From: Rossellomorea sp. AcN35-11
GTDB lineage: Bacteria; Bacillota; Bacilli; Bacillales; Bacillaceae_B
Reading direction: 5' to 3'
Length of the DNA: 64,000 nucleotides
Assembly: GCA_030388825.1 (NCBI GenBank)
Contig: CP128835.1
Location: forward strand, 4,094,001 to 4,158,000
The position numbers were made by a program, and so were the translations under genes. The stretch's first letter is position 1; each line of letters opens with the position of its first letter. Shown in pieces: positions 47,275 to 55,651 of this stretch. The notes below the pieces were generated by a model. That model made no database searches, was not told where the DNA came from, and saw nothing but the letters and a program-made list of their open reading frames with translations.

Positions 47275-47462
47275 CATCTCTTCAATAGTGCTCCACAACT
47301 TTTTCATTGTGACAGTCCAACATTTCTTCAATGCTGGCCCAACAAAAAATAGAATTGGCTATTTTCTGCTTCGGCGATCTGCCTTTCCCTTCTTGTCCCA
47401 GAATCCAATATTCTCAAAGAAGATACTCATCATACTCGCGCCTCTATTATCAGAGAGTGACT
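47275..47462 (-). promoter_or_regulatory. Lysine riboswitch (L box) aptamer
   Basis: On the minus strand the leader contains AATAGAGGCGCGAG, then GAGAATATTGGATTCTG, GGGAAAGG, the near-invariant ATCGCCGAAGC, GGGCCAGCATTGAA, GAAATGTTGGACTGTCA and a closing CACTATT that pairs with AATAG. This order and sequence match the B. subtilis lysC L box. Lysine binding would favour the downstream terminator and shut off lysA. Confidence 0.93.
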
Positions 47463-47480
47463 TATTATTTTATTGGCATA

Positions 47481-47510
47481 ACTATACCATTCTCGTAAAA
47501 TGGTTGTCAA
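47481..47510 (-). promoter_or_regulatory. Sigma-A promoter of the lysA leader
   Basis: TTGACA, 18 bp, TATAGT on the minus strand, just upstream of the aptamer. Confidence 0.8.
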
Positions 47511-47816
47511 TTGTTTTCAGAAAAACCCCTGGAACCCCATTGAATTTACTCAAGATCGATTTGGAACCGGTTTACCGTTCCAAATCAACGTAGGGAATGG
47601 AACATCCAATGAGTAATCCTTAAGGTCTGCATCCGCCGCCTGGCTGAATGTAGACTAAAAACGCAAGTGGAGATCCTCCACTGTGATTCCATAACCAAAA
47701 CGTGGACTATTCGCCTAAAGCGTGAGATGTTCCTCCAAAGGATGAATGGCACGACGCACGATCGTCTCGCCGTTTCCTATTCCCTTGGACTTTTCCTGGT
47801 CTTTTCCGTTCACTTT
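47511..47816. other. Intergenic region upstream of the lysA leader
   Basis: About 300 bp. The hairpins GATTTGGAAC / GTTCCAAATC (about 47557-47583) and GTGGAG / CTCCAC (about 47667-47681) may end the upstream lipoprotein transcript. No coding sequence seen. Confidence 0.45.
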
Positions 47817-48803
47817 TCACTCTAATAAATACTTATATTCACCTCCTTGAACTACTTCATTTGCCTCCATCTCCGTCCATTCTCCAATTGAAACACCTGG
47901 ATTCGCATCCAAGTAACTTTGAGTGATTTGAAAACCTATTTTGTAGTTTGACCACAAAGGAATATCTTTGGCTGAGTTGCCCGTGAAAAACTCATTGTAA
48001 ACACTTGAGTCGTAGGAATTTGCATTTTTTCTTAATTCCTCTAAAACGATGTGCTGACTCTTATTTGCCAAAGATTCCGCCCATGGGGCCTGATAATCGG
48101 GGTACACTAATCCCGCAAAAGAATCCGCTTTCCCTTCGAAAATAACAGCCTCCATCAATGAGTAAAGTTCTTTACCGCTCCTTTCCATGTTCACTGCATG
48201 GTGATATTCGTGTGCCACTATATAATTTAACGTTTCCTCTTTAAACGAAGGGTCTATCTGGAGTAAAATGGCACCTTCACTCATGGTCAATCCCCAAACT
48301 CCATCCATTTTTTGTATAGTAAATGTATTTTCAGGGTTAAGAGGCATGACAAAAACCGTCTTGGTGCCCCCGGATAAGTAATTGGCAGATTTTATAAGGG
48401 ATTCTTTTATCAATGTATTGATTCTATCTTGCTGCTCAAGCAGTTGGACTGTATTTTCTTCTAATGTTTGCGGGTTCTCCGTAGGTTGAAAGAATGGAAA
48501 GTACATATTCCCTATATCTATATTCTTCTCAGCAGCGTACTGCTGAAAGGGAACAACCACTTTTCCCCCATATTCAACTTTTGTATGTTGAGATGGATCG
48601 TCCTGTACAAGACCTGTGTATTCAAGAATTTCCTCATAGAGAGGGATGATCTGAAAGGTCTGTTCATCATGGGTAAATTCCAATGAAGCTTGAGAAGGGA
48701 TCGAAGGAGCTTTATCACTCTTGGCACTGCTCTCGTCTTTGGAACATCCGATTACCATTGACATGATTAGAACAAGGATGGCTGGGTACGTAAGTTGTCT
48801 CAT
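47817..48803 (-). CDS. Putative zinc-metalloprotease lipoprotein (DUF2268-like)
   Basis: 328 residues from the ATG after AAAGGAGAAG. Lipobox MVIGC at the N-terminus marks a membrane-anchored extracellular protein. The C-terminal half has LNYIVAHEYHHAVNMER, a HExxH zinc site, followed about 25 residues later by EGKADSFAGL, which can supply the third ligand. This matches the DUF2268 group of predicted Zn-dependent proteases. Substrate unknown. Confidence 0.78.
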   Translation of the reverse strand: MRQLTYPAILVLIMSMVIGCSKDESSAKSDKAPSIPSQASLEFTHDEQTFQIIPLYEEILEYTGLVQDDPSQHTKVEYGGKVVVPFQQYAAEKNIDIGNMYFPFFQPTENPQTLEENTVQLLEQQDRINTLIKESLIKSANYLSGGTKTVFVMPLNPENTFTIQKMDGVWGLTMSEGAILLQIDPSFKEETLNYIVAHEYHHAVNMERSGKELYSLMEAVIFEGKADSFAGLVYPDYQAPWAESLANKSQHIVLEELRKNANSYDSSVYNEFFTGNSAKDIPLWSNYKIGFQITQSYLDANPGVSIGEWTEMEANEVVQGGEYKYLLE

Positions 48804-49014
48804 ATTCACACTTCTCCTTTCATAATGGGATAAACTCTGTTCGACACGATTTTCTGTCAGGCATAGAATCACCGGCTGGTGTTTTAGTACTAAAAAGATT
48901 CATTGAAACATATACGATTGAATTTCCAAATAGTTTCAATTCCTCCGGATACTTGTTTAATAGTCTCCTATCCCTCTTCCGTTTGACCAACAAAAATTTG
49001 TGTGAGTATACATA

Positions 49015-49049
49015 GAAAAAGAAGCTTATCATCAACCATAAGCTTCTTT
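49015..49049 (-). terminator. Terminator of the prolyl hydroxylase gene
   Basis: AAAGAAGCTTAT / ATAAGCTTCTTT with a T tract on the minus strand, 29 bp after the stop. Confidence 0.85.
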
Positions 49050-49077
49050 CGGTCTATAGAATATCGTTTTATTCTTC

Positions 49078-49737
49078 TTACTTAAATACCTTCCTTCTCA
49101 TCCACTGCGTAGCAGCCCATTTATCCCCGATGACGACCGGTGCCCCGCCGTGGAGTGTCAGATCGTTCAGCTCCTGGCTGTCATAGAAATATTCGAAGTA
49201 AACCGCCATCCCTTTTTGTGGGGAGACGGAGAGATTCAGTTTCGGGAAGTAGGTTTCCCCGCCTTCTTCTACGTCGTTCAGATACATGACGAGGGTACTG
49301 ATTCTCGGGTTCTTGACAGGCCTTGCCGATGCCGAGAAGAAATCAAAGTGGGCCTTATATTCCTGACCCGGTTTATAATTAAGGATTTGCAGACCTTCCC
49401 CATGCTCGACGGGTATATTCATAATCTGCGAGACCCGCTTTTCAATACGAGTCACGACGTCATGCTCATTCTCTTCAAGGAAGACAGAACTGCTCGTCCG
49501 GAGCTCGTCGACTGTCCGGGTATTCCCAATTTTTGACCGTTCGACACGGTCCTTGGATAACTGGATGAGTTGATCGCATTCTTCGTGGCTCAGCACATTT
49601 CCGAGAACGACGATCAGCGGCTCTTCCATCTTCACGATGATCTGAATATCCCGGTCGTCCGTCTTGATTTTATTCCCTGTATGGTGAAAAATCGTTTGTT
49701 CCTTTACAACTGTTTCAGTAGTTTCCATTGCCAACAT
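49078..49737 (-). CDS. 2-oxoglutarate/Fe(II) prolyl 4-hydroxylase-like protein
   Basis: 219 residues. The double-stranded beta-helix carries His130 and Asp132 (KAHFDFF), the distal His196 (TLHGGAP) and Lys206 (GDKWAATQW) for the 2-oxoglutarate carboxylate. Overall it resembles the B. anthracis prolyl 4-hydroxylase, which acts on proline-rich and collagen-like peptides. The window also encodes a collagen-like protein with more than 200 prolines, an obvious but unproven substrate. The ATG follows AAGAGG. Confidence 0.88.
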   Translation of the reverse strand: MLAMETTETVVKEQTIFHHTGNKIKTDDRDIQIIVKMEEPLIVVLGNVLSHEECDQLIQLSKDRVERSKIGNTRTVDELRTSSSVFLEENEHDVVTRIEKRVSQIMNIPVEHGEGLQILNYKPGQEYKAHFDFFSASARPVKNPRISTLVMYLNDVEEGGETYFPKLNLSVSPQKGMAVYFEYFYDSQELNDLTLHGGAPVVIGDKWAATQWMRRKVFK

Positions 49738-49796
49738 TCATCAACCTCTTATCGTATTTTTAACATTCTGACTTCTTACATTGGTGGAAGCATCCT

Positions 49797-50040
49797 TTGA
49801 ATCTTCCAATCTGGAAAAACGATTGCAACAATAGGCATAACGGTCATCATTTTTTGTTGGCTGTTCCCTCCCGGGTGTATTTTCATATATTTTACACCCG
49901 GAATGGGTCTATTTCTATCTTTATTTTTCTCTTTCCTGATGAAAAAGTTGGAATCACATCAGGAAGCGGGATCCCTGCAGGATTTGCTTAGGAAAAAGGG
50001 TGTCACAGAAAAGACCCGGATGGGTCATTCGTGTAAATGA
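49797..50040 (+). pseudogene. Possible small membrane protein, one frameshift
   Basis: A frame open from 49801 to 50040 encodes TIATIGITVIIFCWLFPPGC and then IFIYFTPGMGLFLSLFFSFL: two hydrophobic helices followed by a charged tail KKLESHQEAGSLQDLLRKKG. It has no canonical start, but dropping one A from the A5 run at 49815-49819 joins it to TTG 49797, which has a GGTGGAAG ribosome-like site, giving about 80 residues. The membrane pattern is protein-like. Function unknown. Confidence 0.4.
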
Positions 50041-50144
50041 GGGCTCAGAAATGGAACAAGACCTTGAATACTTGTTACGAGTTTCGGAAGGGGGCTAGAG
50101 AATTTTTGGGTGGTTTTTCAATATATTGATCAAAATACAATAAA

Positions 50145-50167
50145 GAGAACAGCAACTTGCTGTTCTC
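50145..50167 (-). terminator. Palindromic terminator after the sigma/anti-sigma gene
   Basis: GAGAACAGCAA / TTGCTGTTCTC followed by TTTATTGTATTTTG on the minus strand. Confidence 0.6.
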
Positions 50168-50285
50168 CCATCTTAAAACCCTTTTCATTTATATCCTATT
50201 TGAGTGTGATAATTGTGCCTGATATTTTGGTTATATCAGTGATCCTACCTTAATGATATCGGCTAGTCACCTAATCTAGTCATCT

Positions 50286-52346
50286 TCACTGTCCATCCAA
50301 TGAAACTCTTATCACATCATCGACATAAGTTGTAGTGCTGTAACCTAGAATGTCAAGTTGGGTAGGAATGTAATCTTCCGTGGAACCATCACGATAAAAG
50401 TCTATCGTCTGGACCGTTTCAAAGTAACGGGGAAGGTCCATTTCACCGTGTACATATTCATTCACGTCATACACTTTCCCATCCTCATCCATCAACACAC
50501 CTTCCCCGCTGTTTACCCCGATTGAAATCATATCATCGTCTTCTGACATGCCTTTGAAATGATAATTTACACTCTCATAGGCCCTGTCCTTTGACATACC
50601 ATGGGTCAGAACCACCTTTGCCGGGTTCCCGACACTGATCTTATCAATCGTAATCGGATTGCCAAGGTATTCAGTCGTTTGGGGCAGATCCTTGCCGGCA
50701 TCGAGGATGATGGTTTTTGGTTCATCCACGGATAATCGAAGCGAGGCGAATCGGATGTCCACTTCCTTTGGATCTTGGAAATAAAGAGTGTCGAAGGCTG
50801 CGGTAAAGGCAGTCCACCCTTCTTGATCCCAGGCCTCCACATACATATGGCCCCCGAACGGGTTTGAATCTGACTTCTTTTCACCTGCTTTAATAGAATC
50901 AAAGTTGATCATTTCAATCCTTTGTTTATCTGATTCACTCTGAAAGCTGTACTGGAGGATTGTCGCAGTCGGGGCGATGGTCAGCTTATCCAATCTCACC
51001 GGGATCCCGGCGACTTTGACTTCCCGATTCATTTCATGAAGATGGGAAGATTGCTTTTCGAATGGGATCTTAAAGCTCCAGTCTCCCTCGGCAAACTTCA
51101 TTTCCCCTTCTGTCACCCATTTACCCTGGGAGTCTAGGGATAATTGCATGACCCTGGCAATATTCAGGTGAATCTCCCCCTTATCCTCCACTACGGGTGA
51201 CAGGCTGATGGTACCCACATACACATTGGCCTGATCATTTCCGTAGTCACTTTGATCGACGGGTGGAGAATAATACCTGTAACCATCTCCCATACTCATA
51301 ACGTCACGTTCATTTTCGATAAAGATGCCTTCGTACGGATTAATCATATATTGATAATCATGGTTCATATCCTCGATTTCATAAAACACCAGGGTCTGTA
51401 CGTCATCGGCCACGACACTTTTGATCGTGATCTTGACTCCGTCACTTTCGGCCTCAAGGTTCAACCGCTCTCCCAGGTTATGCTGGAGCAGGGTACGAAG
51501 CCGTTCATCCTCCTCTGTATAAGAATAATAGAGACTTGCGAATCCCCCCGTGACAAATCCCGTGCTTATGAGGAGGGCGAATACACCTGCGATAGACATC
51601 AGGATTGAATTCCGCTTCTTTCTCCGTTTCTTCCTGCTCGCTTCTCTTTCATCCACCCTGCTCCTGAGCTTTTCCATAAATCGGTCAGGAGGGGAAATCT
51701 CCCTGCGCAACCGGTCAAGGGTCAGGGTCACTTCCTGGAAGGAGGCCAGGTCTTCCTGGCAGTACTGGCAATGATAAATATGTATTTCAAATTCGACTTT
51801 CTCTGGTCGCTCCATGGTTCTTCCTAAGTAATCCAAATAGGAGGGCTGATAGTCGGTACACCCCTGGAATCGTCTTCCTTGATTCATCTTTTCACGAATG
51901 ACCCTGATCCCTGCAAACACCCTTGAAGTAACCGTTTCGACGGGAATGCGGAGAATTGTGGCAGCCTCTTCCCGGGAATACCCCTTCACATACGTTAACG
52001 CGACTGCGTCTCTCTCTGGACTTTCCAGTTGACGGATAGTCCCGAATTGATCATCCCCACCTGAAGACGGTGAACTCTTTTCATCGACCAGCTCCTGACA
52101 CTGATGTAAAAAAACAGCAGCGGCTTTCCGTTCAAACGAAAGTTCTTTTTTCCTTCTGTGCATCTCTTCCTCTAATCGGATGATGGAACGGTAAAATGCC
52201 TCCTCCAGCTCCTCCTCACTGTCCAGGAAAACACGGCCGAGTGCGTACAGTGAGCGTGCCTCCTTTTCAAACCAGGCGATGATCGAATCCAGTTCCCGTC
52301 TCCCGTACTTACTGACCAGCACGGGACCGGTTTCCAATTTCGCCAT
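50286..52346 (-). CDS. ECF-like sigma factor fused to zinc-binding anti-sigma and membrane sensor (DUF4179/DUF5643-like)
   Basis: 686 residues from the ATG six bases after AAGGGGGG. Residues 15-90 resemble sigma region 2 (SLYALGRVFLDSEEELEEAFYRSI). Residues 105-155 are sigma region 4 (ERDAVALTYVKGYSREEAATILRIPVETVTSRVFAGI). A zinc anti-sigma motif follows: C163, then H189-x3-C193-x2-C196. One membrane helix (about 247-270) leads to an extracytoplasmic domain of about 400 residues built of beta-rich DUF4179/DUF5643-like units. Normally sigma and anti-sigma are separate proteins. Here release of the sigma part would need proteolysis, or the protein acts from the membrane. Confidence 0.85.
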   Translation of the reverse strand: MAKLETGPVLVSKYGRRELDSIIAWFEKEARSLYALGRVFLDSEEELEEAFYRSIIRLEEEMHRRKKELSFERKAAAVFLHQCQELVDEKSSPSSGGDDQFGTIRQLESPERDAVALTYVKGYSREEAATILRIPVETVTSRVFAGIRVIREKMNQGRRFQGCTDYQPSYLDYLGRTMERPEKVEFEIHIYHCQYCQEDLASFQEVTLTLDRLRREISPPDRFMEKLRSRVDEREASRKKRRKKRNSILMSIAGVFALLISTGFVTGGFASLYYSYTEEDERLRTLLQHNLGERLNLEAESDGVKITIKSVVADDVQTLVFYEIEDMNHDYQYMINPYEGIFIENERDVMSMGDGYRYYSPPVDQSDYGNDQANVYVGTISLSPVVEDKGEIHLNIARVMQLSLDSQGKWVTEGEMKFAEGDWSFKIPFEKQSSHLHEMNREVKVAGIPVRLDKLTIAPTATILQYSFQSESDKQRIEMINFDSIKAGEKKSDSNPFGGHMYVEAWDQEGWTAFTAAFDTLYFQDPKEVDIRFASLRLSVDEPKTIILDAGKDLPQTTEYLGNPITIDKISVGNPAKVVLTHGMSKDRAYESVNYHFKGMSEDDDMISIGVNSGEGVLMDEDGKVYDVNEYVHGEMDLPRYFETVQTIDFYRDGSTEDYIPTQLDILGYSTTTYVDDVIRVSLDGQ

Positions 52347-52489
52347 AGTCATCCCCCCTTTTTCCAAATCTCTCAATCTCATCCTATTAATTATTTCAAA
52401 ATTCCCAATCATTCACAATGATTTTATGCAGCTTACCTCCGTTAACCTCCTATTCCTCTCTTGAAAATCTAAACTTACCAATTGGGGAA

Positions 52490-52518
52490 TTGACGAATTT
52501 CACTTCTCTATCTATAAT
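52490..52518 (+). promoter_or_regulatory. Sigma-A promoter of the first RsbR paralogue
   Basis: TTGACG, 17 bp, TATAAT, 46 bp upstream of the start. Confidence 0.8.
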
Positions 52519-52564
52519 TTCATTACCGAAGTGTCAATCATTAGGATATGAAAGAGGCGTGGAA

Positions 52565-53413
52565 ATGAAAACAAAAGACAAGCTGATGGATTACTTTCGT
52601 ATACAGTCAGAGCAAGTGGTCAATGAATGGCTGGAGATGCGGGTGGACGATCAATTTTCCATTTTTCATGCACATGCGTCAAAGGAGATAGAAGATAAAC
52701 TGAGGCGGGAATGCAGAAGTTTTATTCAGTTTATAACAGAAGCATTAGTGAACAAAGATTTCAAGCTTTCCGAGGAACTTATGAATTGGTCGAACACCAT
52801 CGCCAGAGAGCGTGTCAATGACGGGACAAGCATTGATAAGGTGCTGGATCAGTTTCAGAGATTCAGAGCCCTTTATTTTCGTTTTATGAAAAAATGGTTC
52901 CTGGAGAATACAGACATGCTAGAGGAAGAGCGGTATGACCTGATTGAAAACTATCAGTTGATCTTCGATGAAGTCATCAAAACCTTTGTCCTTTCATACA
53001 AAAAGCACTATGAAAATAGGTTGAAAGATCAGATGGGTCTCATCAATGAATTAAGCTCCCCTGTTATCCCTCTTTCCGAAACGATCGCCATCCTCCCCCT
53101 GGTCGGGGATATCGATACATCCAGGGCGAAATATATCATGGAGTCTACGCTGCAGAAGTGTTTGGAAAAAGAAATTCAGCATCTGGTTGTGGATCTCTCA
53201 GCCGTTCCGGTCATAGACACCATGGTGGCACAGAAAATCTTTGAACTGATGAATACGTTGACATTGGTGGGGGTCCAGCCTATGATTACAGGAATCCGTC
53301 CTTCCATTGCACAGACCGCCGTTCAATTGGGTATCCCACTCGGTTCATTGACTATTCATTCTTCCCTGGTCTCTGCCCTGGATCATCTGGGGTACAGCCT
53401 CAATCCCTGCTGA
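52565..53413 (+). CDS. RsbR-family stressosome co-antagonist (paralogue 1)
   Basis: 282 residues from the ATG after GAGGCGTGGA. The N-terminal 150 residues form a non-haem-globin-like helical sensor. The C-terminal STAS domain runs from ELSSPVIPLSETIAILPLVGDIDTSRA, with LVVDLSAVPVIDTMVAQ and ITGIRPSIAQTAVQLG, the two RsbT-phosphorylated regions of the family. RsbR proteins build the stressosome that gates sigma-B. The rsbS/rsbT genes are not here, so this is a dispersed paralogue (RsbRB/RC/RD type). Confidence 0.9.
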   Translation: MKTKDKLMDYFRIQSEQVVNEWLEMRVDDQFSIFHAHASKEIEDKLRRECRSFIQFITEALVNKDFKLSEELMNWSNTIARERVNDGTSIDKVLDQFQRFRALYFRFMKKWFLENTDMLEEERYDLIENYQLIFDEVIKTFVLSYKKHYENRLKDQMGLINELSSPVIPLSETIAILPLVGDIDTSRAKYIMESTLQKCLEKEIQHLVVDLSAVPVIDTMVAQKIFELMNTLTLVGVQPMITGIRPSIAQTAVQLGIPLGSLTIHSSLVSALDHLGYSLNPC

Positions 53414-53414
53414 T

Positions 53415-53459
53415 AGTCAAAAAAAGGTCTGAATCCCATTGGATTCAGACCTTTTGACT
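53415..53459. terminator. Bidirectional terminator
   Basis: AAAAGGTCTGAATCC / GGATTCAGACCTTTT between convergent genes. Confidence 0.9.
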
Positions 53460-53461
53460 AT

Positions 53462-53794
53462 TCATATTCGATCGATTTCACTCAATTGTTCCATCATATC
53501 CAGCTCAATCATCTCTTTTGCCTTTGAGAAGGTAAGCACTTCATTGGAAACCCAATGATTATATAATTTTGACAGGGCGTTTCGGTGATACACCGTACCT
53601 TTGACCTCAGTGAAGAAATAGATGATCAACAGATTGACTACATCTGCAGGAAGAGACTTTTTCCGTTCAATCCCCTTTAGGGCGAGGATGTCCAACCCTC
53701 TTAACGGGCCTCCCACCACGGTTTCTGCCATGTGAAAATGGTCAGCAGTCCGGCAAAGGATCAACAGTTCAGGATTAATATCTTCAAGTTTCAA
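53462..53794 (-). CDS. Small DnaD/DnaB C-terminal-domain-like protein
   Basis: 110 residues. The stretch LPADVVNLLIIYFFTEVKGTVYHRNALSKLYNHWVSNEVLTFSKAKEMIE resembles the DDBH2/DnaB_2 domain of Bacillus DnaB and DnaD (P.GVINVLI..VL...N.L...Y...IA.HW...KV.T...A). It stands alone without the usual N-terminal winged helix. It may bind ssDNA or replication-initiation proteins. TTG start with AAAGGGG at 7 nt. Confidence 0.6.
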   Translation of the reverse strand: MKLEDINPELLILCRTADHFHMAETVVGGPLRGLDILALKGIERKKSLPADVVNLLIIYFFTEVKGTVYHRNALSKLYNHWVSNEVLTFSKAKEMIELDMMEQLSEIDRI

Positions 53795-53902
53795 GTGAAT
53801 TCCCCTTTTACATAGATACTGAAGGAATGATCTTCATTTGATGATAGGATCAACTACTATGTATTATAACAAAAAAGCGTAACAGAGGAATACCCCGGTG
53901 TG

Positions 53903-54466
53903 CTAATTCTTACTTAACCAGAATTCCATGACTTTCTCATTCGCTGAAGGATAGAGAAGGTCCTTCACTTGCTTCTCCATGAGATAACACTCTGACAGCC
54001 ATAGGGGAAGAGGTAGACAATCATTTTCTTGCTTCCACAAACGTTTTCGTTCCAGTGCATCTTCCACTTTCATCTTCACCCAAGTATCTAGGATCAGATT
54101 ATCCCTTTCGGCTTCACCTTCTTCCACCAATGGATGGATACAGCTGGTGAAATAGGGGATACCGTCAGGGAAGTGACTTCTATTCTTTACCCAGATCACG
54201 CTTTCTTTTGGAATGAAGCCTATCGTCCTATTTGTAGTCAAAGGCTGCCTGCTTTCTTCTAAAAAACAATAACACCCTGACCATTCCCTGTCGTCTTCTC
54301 CCGGCAGAAACAACTCTGTTGTATAAAGGGATTGCCCTGTATCATAGAGGTTGTAGACCACACGATTGATAAAGACTGGATCGCTCTTTTGATTCAAAGA
54401 GCCGGGCCCTGGTGGACTACACGTAAATCCATGTGAGTCGAATCGTACCATTTTGACGAATTGCAT
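53903..54466 (-). CDS. Hypothetical protein
   Basis: 187 residues from the ATG after AAGGAGGGG. I do not recognise the family. It has no signal peptide or membrane helix. The N-terminal half is beta-rich with several aromatic residues and four cysteines (GFTCSPPGPG, GCYCFLEESRQ, FTSCIHPL); the C-terminal half is helical and acidic/basic (DTWVKMKVEDALERKRLWKQEND). It lies between the DnaD-like gene and the second RsbR paralogue on the same strand. Confidence 0.65.
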   Translation of the reverse strand: MQFVKMVRFDSHGFTCSPPGPGSLNQKSDPVFINRVVYNLYDTGQSLYTTELFLPGEDDREWSGCYCFLEESRQPLTTNRTIGFIPKESVIWVKNRSHFPDGIPYFTSCIHPLVEEGEAERDNLILDTWVKMKVEDALERKRLWKQENDCLPLPLWLSECYLMEKQVKDLLYPSANEKVMEFWLSKN

Positions 54467-54570
54467 AGCGCCCCTCCTTCTATCGTGAATTCCTAAGGGC
54501 ATCCTTCACCAATTCACTTTATAGTTGGAGGAATTCCCTCTATAGGATTCATGTAAACAAAAAATCATAA

Positions 54571-54596
54571 AAAAAGAGCGAGAATGATCCTCGCTC
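54571..54596 (-). terminator. Terminator of the second RsbR paralogue
   Basis: GAGCGAG / CTCGCTC followed by T7 on the minus strand. Confidence 0.9.
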
Positions 54597-54613
54597 ATCA
54601 CATGCTCTTCTTT

Positions 54614-55447
54614 CTAACGCACTTCGCTTAATGCTTTTTCAAGAGTGGACGTGACAGAAATGTTGTCAAATGAGATCCCCAATTGAACCGCGGTTTGGGC
54701 TATTTCCGGCCGTATCCCTGAAACGGTGCTCTTCACACCGATCAGACTCAGGCTGTGGATGATCTGGAATAACTGGTGGGCCACCATGGTATCCACCATG
54801 ATAACACCTGACAGATCAATGAAAAGATGTCCCACATTTTTATCCACACATTCAGCCAGGGTATTTTCAAGGATATACTTTGCCCTTCCCGTATCGATAT
54901 CCCCGATCAGGGGCAGGACACCTGTTCTCTTATCGATCAGGATGACCGGGGAACTCAACTCCCTGATCATTTCCTGCTGGGCACTCAGGCGCCTTTGGGC
55001 ATACTCATAATTTCCTTCGGCGAATTTTGAAATGACAAGACTGAACGTCTGGATCATCAACTCTCGTATAGAATCAATTTCTTCCGGTGAAAACATGTTT
55101 TTATGCTCACGCCTAAATTCCTTCAACACCCCCAGGTATTGATCCTGGGTTCTGAAGAACTCTCTCAGAATAAAATGGGTAGGGGTTTGCAAATGCTCTT
55201 CATCCTTGGCGATTTCCTCGATCCATTGCTCGAAATTCAATAGCGCATCCTGACCCACTTCCTTAAAGAGGACACAAAAGCGTTCGTGGAATTCATGATT
55301 TTGGCGTTTCAACGTTTGGATCACTTTCTGGTCCCTGGAGGCATAAACCCCGGTTGGATCGTTCTTGTCCAGTGACGCATACCAGTCTTCCGTCAGCTGC
55401 CATGTACGTTCGGTCATATATTCGTAAAATTGTTCAAAAACCTGCAT
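54614..55447 (-). CDS. RsbR-family stressosome co-antagonist (paralogue 2)
   Basis: 277 residues from the ATG preceded by AGTAGG. Helical N-terminal sensor (about 1-145), then a STAS domain with ELSSPVILIDKRTGVLPLIGDIDTGRA, LFIDLSGVIMVDTMVAHQ and VSGIRPEIAQTAVQLG. It is clearly related to the paralogue 1.2 kb away; the residue before GIRP is Ser instead of Thr. It probably joins the same stressosome with a different input. Confidence 0.9.
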   Translation of the reverse strand: MQVFEQFYEYMTERTWQLTEDWYASLDKNDPTGVYASRDQKVIQTLKRQNHEFHERFCVLFKEVGQDALLNFEQWIEEIAKDEEHLQTPTHFILREFFRTQDQYLGVLKEFRREHKNMFSPEEIDSIRELMIQTFSLVISKFAEGNYEYAQRRLSAQQEMIRELSSPVILIDKRTGVLPLIGDIDTGRAKYILENTLAECVDKNVGHLFIDLSGVIMVDTMVAHQLFQIIHSLSLIGVKSTVSGIRPEIAQTAVQLGISFDNISVTSTLEKALSEVR

Positions 55448-55616
55448 GTTCAACCTACTTTCTTTTAAGCAAGATAATATGATGAATTTACACTTTTTCA
55501 TTGATATTCATTCAGCCTGTAACCGCACTCTTAAAATAATTGTTCATAAGCTTAATGTACTATTACCTTGGATAAAAGTAAAAGAAAAAGATGAACGAAA
55601 GATTTAGAAGAAAAAA

Positions 55617-55646
55617 TAGGGACGGACCTTCAGAGGTCCGTCCCTA
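55617..55646 (-). terminator. Terminator of the symporter operon
   Basis: An AGGGACGGACCT stem with its perfect complement and a TCAG-type loop, followed by TTTTTTC on the minus strand. Its core recurs at 60.56-60.60 kb. Confidence 0.85.
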
Positions 55647-55651
55647 TAAGC

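Noticed and set aside
50101-50125. GGGTGG-like sequence as part of a T-box leader
   Set aside because: Lacks the rest of the T-box consensus and is downstream, not upstream, of the minus-strand gene.
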